Shown in pieces: positions 57,288 to 64,000 of a DNA stretch of 64,000 nucleotides. The position numbers and the translations under genes are program-made. The stretch is from Epiperipatus broadwayi (taxonomy: Eukaryota > Onychophora > Udeonychophora > Euonychophora > Peripatidae): NCBI GenBank assembly GCA_028023455.1, contig JAQFVV010012508.1:3841877-3905876 (forward strand), given 5' to 3'. A model generated the notes under the pieces. It made no database searches. It saw only the letters and a program-made list of their open reading frames with translations, and had not been told where the DNA came from. Position 1 is the stretch's first letter; each line of letters starts with the position of its first letter.

Positions 57288-58379
57288 GTCATGGAATAAT
57301 ATTAGTAACTTAAAACAAAATGAATTCTGTATAATTTTGTTTAACGAGAAACACGGAAACAATAGAATATTAAAAAAATATTTATACTTTTAGCTTTTTA
57401 TTTACATATTAATTTTCCAGATTTTGGTGTTTTCAATCTGATAAATAATAATTAGCTTTAACTAGACTGACTAACCAACATGGTAATTGGTTAGTTGAAA
57501 TACCTTATTTTTTTCTTTGTTTTAATTGGAATCTATCATACATAATTTGTTATGTTTTGTATTAACAATGTTAGAATATTTACACTACTGCATAATTTCA
57601 TTTTTTGGATGCTCATTATTTCAGTAAAATAACTTAGACATACTATATAGTCTGATGTCTAGGAGTTTTAAGGATTTACATTATATTTATTTAAGGAAAG
57701 AAATCTTCATATTTACATTATTTATGCAATAAATTTTTACACGCCATTATCACACCTTGCATTTTCTTTTGTTTAATGATAGATTATGATAATTACTATA
57801 AAAAAATCAAACAATTGGTTTCTTCCACTAGAACAGAAAAAATTTTGTAGGCACTTTCCCAATAAAGCAATTTTAAGTGGCATAGAATGGTTTTACAATC
57901 AACAAAGTGGCATTAAATGATAATATCCTTTTAGTGAAATGTGTGCAATAATATCTTATTGTAAAAAAATGTTTTTCATTAATTCTGTTTCCTTGGATTT
58001 AGACCATCGTGTATTTGGATAATATTCTGGATCAGTTACAAGTTTATAGCTAAGTAACTAATTTCATAACACTCCAAATCCAAAGAAAAGCAGATTAGTA
58101 AAACATGTAATAAAATTATGTTGATATTAAAAGAAAATGACAATATTAATACTAAAAAGAAAATATCAGTGTTATAAAAAATATATAAAATTACACCTGG
58201 ATCGACCCCAGATTCCATATTTCAGTATCTGATACACTATCAGTATGCTATACTGAAACACGATACAATAGTGTATAATATATGATAATAAAGTTAATTG
58301 CTCATTATACATAATTATTATAAGCAATATTTTTTGAATAAGTTTATTTTTAAATAAATTATTAACAGTAAAGTGTCAT
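57288..58379. other. nothing recognised
   Basis: AT-rich DNA. The minus frame at 58,036-58,218 is unsupported. Confidence 0.4.
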
Positions 58380-59310
58380 TTTTTAAAATATAAATTAGAA
58401 TGTTTAAAATAAAAGCAATTCAGAAATCTAAGCATTTTCCTTTATGTATAAATTTTATTAATTATTGGAGTGAAATGATGTTGAATCTATATGGTTTAAC
58501 ACAATGGTATATTTTGAACACTTGTCACCAGTCTGAATAAAAAAGTAATCCTCTTATATTTAAATAAAAAATATTTGCAAACAGAATACGTTTCTAACAA
58601 TGGAGCGATTCAGAACTTTACACATTTTCATTTACATATAAATTTTATTAATTATTGCAATGAAATACCAACTATTTGTTCCATGTAGGACAATGGTAAG
58701 ATTTAATATATTTCAAACATTTATCACAAGATTAAGTAGAAAAATAATCGTCATAGATTTAAATAAGAAAATCATTGGAAGACAAAGAGGGTTTAACTCT
58801 GCAAGGGTGTTTCTATGAGGAAAATAATAGGGCAATTTGAACGATGGGGTTAGCCCCAAAAATAATAGTTGATTGGTTGATTCGACTTATGATTCCAATA
58901 AATAACTGAAAAATTATAAATTTCAACTGGTGATCACAGGTAAGAAGTGAAACTGAATTCGAATTAAAACACGTTCAATCTATGAACTAAAGGATGATTC
59001 AATCTCCAATCTAATACAAACAATAAAACTAGCACATGAACTCCAAAGCATAGTCTTTGGGGCAGATATACCTCAGTTGCATAGATATACTAGCATAATA
59101 TCTAAAATACTTGATGCATCAACCATTCAATCTACTGTCCAAGTTATTAATGTACAGCAAGAATTTATGTATTTATTCTAAAGAAATGTTTTCCTTAATA
59201 AAAAAATAAAAATATTTGCAATCAGAACATGTTTCTAACAGTGAAGTGATTTGTAAATTTAAATATTTTCATTTACATATAAATTTTATTAATTGTCATA
59301 AACCTATTGA
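58380..59310. repeat. three diverged copies of an AT-rich unit
   Basis: CATATAAATTTTATTAATTA (or a close variant) preceded by a GCGATTCAGAA-type block recurs near 58,440, 58,630 and 59,275. Confidence 0.6.
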
Positions 59311-60145
59311 TAAAGTGCATTTGTGCCCCATACTACTTGCATGTGATGACCCTGATTATATATATATACACACACAATGCATACATACTTAGGAATTAAT
59401 TTATCGTCTTAGTAACATTTGGTTTATGAATGAAGTCTACCGCTGTCAATAAATTAAATTTAAAATGTATTTATAAGAGTATTGTCACAAACAAGATGTA
59501 CTAGAAAACATTTTACTAATAGCTTTTGGAAATGACGAATGCATTGAATTAAAAGCAAGAAAATGATTTCACACTTTGTAAATATGAAGTAAACAATATA
59601 TACAATGCATACAATTTGTGAATTTTATTTATTCGATTAACTTTAACTTGCAACACATCTTTTTTTGCAAATTTTTATCAAATGGATCACAACTATTTTG
59701 CAAACTGCACTGAACAACCAATTACCAGTCATGTTTATCTTTTTCTTTTATCACAAATCATTAGACAACGATTGGCTTGCTATTTGTTATATATTTATGA
59801 AACTATCATTATATTTATATCTTGTGTGTCATAGTTCTGTATTCCATGCAAATTGCCTTTTTTTAAATAAAATTTTGTGATTAAGTGTGAGATAATTAAC
59901 ATAAAAGTAATTAAATGTATGAATATCTCATATGGTCTGATTCATGCACTTAAATCTAATAAAGAAACATGATTGATTTGATAAAAAATAAAATAAAACT
60001 TTTAATTAGAAAAAAAAAAAATTAAATCAAAACATAAAACACACTATCCTTTATCTTTTAAAGTTGTAAGATATGAAGATTGCGAATTCCCCTTCACTCT
60101 ATATGATTAATGATAAGCAAGAAACAAAAACCAAAAAATATATCT
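59311..60145. other. nothing recognised
   Basis: AT-rich DNA. The frame at 59,665-59,880 is unsupported. Confidence 0.4.
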
Positions 60146-60179
60146 CCCCCCCCCCCCCCCCCCCAAAAAAAAAAAAAAA
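60146..60179. repeat. poly-C then poly-A tract
   Basis: Nineteen C followed by fifteen A; assembly length may be unreliable. Confidence 0.9.
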
Positions 60180-60558
60180 CTTTTAATTAGCTTAAATTTT
60201 TGTTGCTGTTATAACTACAGCTACAATTTAGTACTACTATGGCCAATTTATGTCGTTCATGCACATAAGAAAATTTTAGTGGCATGTGTAAATGATATTA
60301 TTATTAGCTTATATTTTATTAAGATTATGTGTTAATAATTATTACAGATTTTGTTTTATATTGAGAAAAATTAACAAAAATTGATTTTCCTCACCATAAC
60401 ACACTCTTATTTGGGGTAGATACATATCTGTCTTTCCATCTCTAATCACACATGCATTTACATTCATATTATGAAGCAACATACACTGTGCAAAGTTCTG
60501 GTAGTATGCAGAAAATATGTAAGTGCATTGTAAATGTTCCAAAACATAGTACAGAAAC
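60180..60558. other. nothing recognised
   Basis: AT-rich DNA. The minus frame at 60,342-60,560 is unsupported. Confidence 0.4.
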
Positions 60559-60570
60559 AAACATTACAGT

Positions 60571-61035
60571 AGAGATGTCTGTCCATCCCTTGTATGTGTA
60601 TTAAATGGATTATGTCCTGTGCATGAGGGATCAGACTGACCTTAGGTCAACATGGGTGTGACAAGAATTTCGGCCTCAGGGTAGCCTGCGAGCATTCCAT
60701 CATCAGATTTTCAATTGGATGGATGGTTGAAGAGTTGGGGTGTGGAGTAGATTGAAGTGTGTCCTTTAAAGTATGAGGTTTGGCTATCTTAATATATATC
60801 TGAGCACTTATAGTATATATGGGTAAAGATGGTAATCTCGACCAACTGATGATTGCTCGTTTAGCATGAAATACAGATATTGGTGATTATTTATCTTTTC
60901 AACATATATGTGTTCCAGTGTATCAATGTTATGAGAAAGTGTGAAGAGTGGTGGTTCATGTGAAAGTCTGTTCTCATATACCCTATATATTACATATATA
61001 GACACAGGTGTATAATAAGCCTGTGGGTTTCAGTT
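60571..61035 (+). mobile_element. hammerhead-bearing repeat, monomer
   Basis: Order is module C (60,571-60,790), module B with hammerhead (60,795-60,985), then the tail to CAGTT. It is bounded by the 12-bp direct repeat AAACATTACAGT (60,559-60,570 and 61,036-61,047). A related ATTACATAGT sits at the internal junction of the dimer at 6.25 kb. The repeat may therefore be partly element sequence rather than only a target duplication. Confidence 0.75.
60814..60912 (+). ncRNA. hammerhead ribozyme candidate
   Basis: CTGATGA at 60,846-60,852, stem II TGCT/AGCA, GAAA at 60,868-60,871, an ATA triplet ending at 60,879, then TTGGT pairing with ACCAA. The outer arms are conserved with some changes. Confidence 0.65.
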
Positions 61036-61281
61036 AAACATTACAGTTGTGGATTAATTTTAAAGTAATTATTATATTTATACTATATAATATTTTAAAA
61101 AGTATATATTACATAGAGAGTTGCTATTCTAGTTCATATGATGAGTATAAGTAAATATTAAAATTATCTGAATTGAATAACAGAAAATTTCAAAGTTGGT
61201 GGACAGAAGAATATGGCATGATTAATAAGGCCAGTATTTCAGGAAAATAGTATGCAGAATCTTATCAGTAAAATAACATTA

Positions 61282-62264
61282 TAAATCTCTTCCTGTTTGT
61301 TTGTTTGTTTGTTTTTTTTGATAAAATTAAAGAAGAACATAAAGAATTTATGACATTAGCCATTAAAAACATCCCTAATTAAATAAATTGGCAATTAGTC
61401 AACTTTTTACAGCAGTGCTGCAAGAAGTATTTTGTGGATTAAAATGGGAAGCTAAGGAGTGAAAGTAAATGGAGATTATTTAAGTCAATTAGATTTTGCA
61501 GATGATGTAGTTGTTTTTGCAAATAATGCTTCAGAGCTGCAGGAAATGTTGCAGGAGTTATCAGATGAAAGTAGGACTAAACATAAATGTTAAAAAGACT
61601 AAAGTAATGTTTAATCGATTTGCTCAAAATATGAAAATAAAGATTGATTATGATGAATTAGAAGAAGTTAACAGTTACAAATACCTTGGTCAGATTATTA
61701 AAACAGATGGAAACATAATGGATGAAATTAATCATAGAATAAAACTTGGTTGGAATGTTTTTGGTAGAAATAACTTGATACTAAAAGAAAATATGTCTAT
61801 GTGTTTGAAAAAAAAAAGGTTTTTAACAAATGTGTTTCATCAGTTTTTACTTATGGATCTGAGACTTGGACACTTAATAGAAGAGCAATACAGAGGCTTC
61901 AGACCACTCAAAGAAGTATGGATAGATGCATGGTTGGAGTAACAAGAAGAGATCGAAAACGCAATGTATGGATGAGAGAACAAACAGGTATTACTGATCT
62001 CATTGAAAAAATTAAAAGATTGAAGTGGAGTTGGGCTTGACATATTTTTAGAAGAGATGATAATACATGGACAATTGAAATCTTAAACTGGATTCCAAAA
62101 GATTTTAAAAGACCCAGAAAGAGACCACATGTGAGATGGATGGATGAAATAAGAAAGTGTGCAGGGATAGTGTGGAGAAGAGAAGCTAAAGATCAGAGAA
62201 GATGGATTGAACTTGGAGAGACCTTCATCCTGCAATGGATTGATAATGATTGATGATGATGATG
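61282..62264 (+). pseudogene. RTE/BovB-type LINE, 3' part of ORF2
   Basis: Broken frames read FTAVLQEVF, then LDFADDVVVFANN (RT motif C, FADD), ELQEMLQEL, VGLNINVKKTKVM, YKYLGQ, and after a frameshift YGSETWTL, LQTTQRSMDRCMVGVTRRDR, RLKWSWA, HVRWMDEI and LGETFILQW. This is the characteristic RTE C-terminal series. At least three frameshifts and a stop are present. It ends in a TGATGATGATGATG run, the usual RTE 3' tail. The first 105 bp recur at 63,458. Confidence 0.9.
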
Positions 62265-62905
62265 AATTGCCACTAATTATATTTTCTCAAACCGAATTGC
62301 CAAACTTTTTGGTGATGGTATAGTTTAAATGTGCATCCATTTTTTTTTAAGATTTTGAAAATTAACAAAAAAAATATTCAAAGAATATAAAATATGGATT
62401 TGGATAAAAATATGGACAAAAAAAGAACCTTGGAAATGGCTAAAAATATAACCCATCAGATAAAAAGAAGATATAAAGTCTTCCGGTTTCATTTCTTTTT
62501 GTCTTGAGACTAATAACATAAGTGTATCAGCTTATTTAGGTATTTGGAGAAACTTAAATCAGTTTATCATTATTAGCAATAATAACAAAAGAAATAGATA
62601 TAAATCTTTCTAAAATTATATCAGTAATAACTAACAGTGCTTGCAATATGGTCAGACGAGAAAATAATTTTGCCAATTCGTTTACTTAAGTTATTGAACA
62701 TGCAATTCTAGGTTTTCACTGCCTTATTTGTCAGCAGGTTTTAGGCATCAGTGCTAGTTTCAAGATATTGAAAGATATTGTGAGCGTTAATAATAAAATT
62801 AATCAATTTTATATCTGTACAAATTCACCATAAAATGGTCTATTTAAAGACTATTAGATGGTTTGCGTGTCTGTGCAAATATACATACATGCTAAAAGAA
62901 TGGTA
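62265..62905. other. nothing recognised
   Basis: AT-rich DNA between RTE fragments. Confidence 0.4.
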
Positions 62906-63194
62906 AATAATAATTATCATCATCGTCAACCATTATCACTCCACTGCAGGATGAAGGTCTCTCCAAGTTCAAACCATCTGCTATCTCTAGCCTCTTTTCT
63001 TCACATCACCCCTGCACACTTTCTTATTTCATCCATCCATCTCACATGTGGTCTTTTTTTGGGTCTTTTACAATCTCTTGGAATCCAGTTTAAGGTTTCA
63101 ATTGTCCATTTATTATCATCTCTTCTAGCAATATGTCCAGCCCAACGTCACTTCAGTCTTTTAATTCTTTCAACGATATCGGTAACATCTGTTT
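62906..63194 (-). pseudogene. RTE-type LINE 3' end
   Basis: The minus strand reads RIKRLK, RWAGHIARRDDNKWTIETL, RPHVRWMDEIRKCAGV and ELGETFILQW, then an ATGATGATAATT tail. Two stops interrupt it. The plus-strand frame at 62,858-63,226 is its shadow. Confidence 0.85.
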
Positions 63195-63274
63195 ATTTTC
63201 TTATCCATATATTTTTTAAAAAATAATATATTTTATATTATTATATATTAAAATATATATTTTTAAAAAATAAT

Positions 63275-63449
63275 AGTCATTCATCATCATCATTATCAAT
63301 CATTATCAATTCACTGCAGGATGAAGGTCTCTTCAAGTTTAATCCATCTTCTCCGATCTTTAGTTTCTCTTCTCCACATCACCTCTACACACTTTTTTAT
63401 TTCATCCATCCATCTCACATTGTGATCTCTTTCTGAGTCTTTTACAATC
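63275..63449 (-). pseudogene. RTE-type LINE 3' end, shorter copy
   Basis: The minus strand contains the same terminal block (GTGAGATGGATGGATGAAAT-type sequence through CTTCATCCTGCAGTG) and a GATGATGATGA tail. Confidence 0.8.
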
Positions 63450-63457
63450 AACCCCCC

Positions 63458-63562
63458 CCCCATAAATCTCTTCTTGTTTTTTTTTTTTTTTTGATAAAAA
63501 TAAAGAACAAAAAGAATTTATAACATTAGCCATTAAAAACATCCCTAATTAAATAAATTGGA
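63458..63562 (+). repeat. copy of the 105-bp start of the 61.3-kb RTE fragment
   Basis: ATAACATTAGCCATTAAAAA and ACATCCCTAATTAAATAAA match 61,345-61,390, preceded in both by a T-rich run. Confidence 0.8.
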
Positions 63563-64000
63563 GGCCTTAAAGAAACCGAGCAGGGCAAATTTCCTAATGT
63601 CCACTCCATATGTTCTTGTCGTTGCAGCTGTTATTACTATGTGTTTATTCATATAGTATACGAACATGGATGGGCTGCTCACCAACACGCATTAGCCAGC
63701 GTGGTGAGTTTATTGGCTTTTTACCTCTGAGTTTAAGATCAAGAAACACCATGGTCTTTCTTCTCAGTGCCTGATAAAGCAGAATGAATGTTTGTGTAAA
63801 TGATAAAAATAATAGTAAGCTGTTCTAAATAATGCATATGTATTTTTGTTAACTTAATCGTGGTATATTATTACAAGTATGAGCTGTTGCTTTTTTTAAT
63901 CCTAGCAGATTTAGTTTAGCATCATCTGCATAATAGAATATAAAAAATATTTAAACTATTTAGGGTATAATATAACTTTGTACTTAAAGGGAAATGTCCG
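63563..64000. other. nothing recognised
   Basis: No supported feature. The stretch 63,563-63,775 is less AT-rich but has no open frame of note. Confidence 0.4.

Overview
This is an AT-rich animal genomic window, most likely from an invertebrate. The evidence is one spliced exon of a Golgi GalNAc-transferase with consensus intron borders (11,395-11,630, + strand), and metazoan-type transposons everywhere else: Ty3/Gypsy, a Tx1/L1-like LINE, RTE/BovB-type LINE ends, pogo/Tigger-like and hAT-like non-autonomous elements, tRNA-derived SINEs and many foldback elements. The GalNAc-T exon looks arthropod-like to me, but that is a weak guess from remembered family sequences. I found no second host exon, so most of the window is probably intron or intergenic DNA filled by repeats.

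Layout. 0.7-2.2 kb: decayed Ty3/Gypsy gag-pol relic. 2.3-2.8 kb: composite SINE/hairpin insertion with a 13-bp target duplication. 6.0-6.7 kb: head-to-tail partial dimer of a hammerhead-ribozyme repeat. 6.7-7.6 and 9.0-10.6 kb: TA-flanked pogo/Tigger-like elements. 11.4 kb: host exon. 12-21.5 kb: foldback elements and short tRNA-like SINEs. 22.2-28.0 kb: a young Ty3/Gypsy element with nearly identical 1.34-kb LTRs and an intact RT-RNaseH-integrase frame, but with most of gag and all of the protease deleted in frame. 28-35.5 kb: more SINEs, foldbacks and hammerhead repeats. 35.6-42.9 and 43.5-46.7 kb: two adjacent long-inverted-repeat elements with no transposase. 47.2-51.9 kb: minus-strand LINE (ORF1, ORF2 with one frameshift), sandwiched between two copies of the right arm of the second long-inverted-repeat element. 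54-61 kb: foldbacks, a hAT-like element and a hammerhead monomer. 61.3-63.6 kb: cluster of RTE-type LINE fragments.

Main discovery candidate. A dispersed repeat of about 475 bp carries a hammerhead-ribozyme fold: CUGAUGA, a 4-5 bp stem II, GAAA, a minimal stem III, an NUA cleavage triplet, and a long stem I formed by flanking arms. Five plus-strand copies keep the invariant core. At 6.0-6.6 kb two cores lie exactly 475 bp apart, head to tail. At 60.6 kb one monomer sits between 12-bp direct repeats. This matches the known architecture of animal retrozymes and of ribozymes in Penelope-like elements. The family itself may be undescribed. Nothing here has been tested by computation or experiment.
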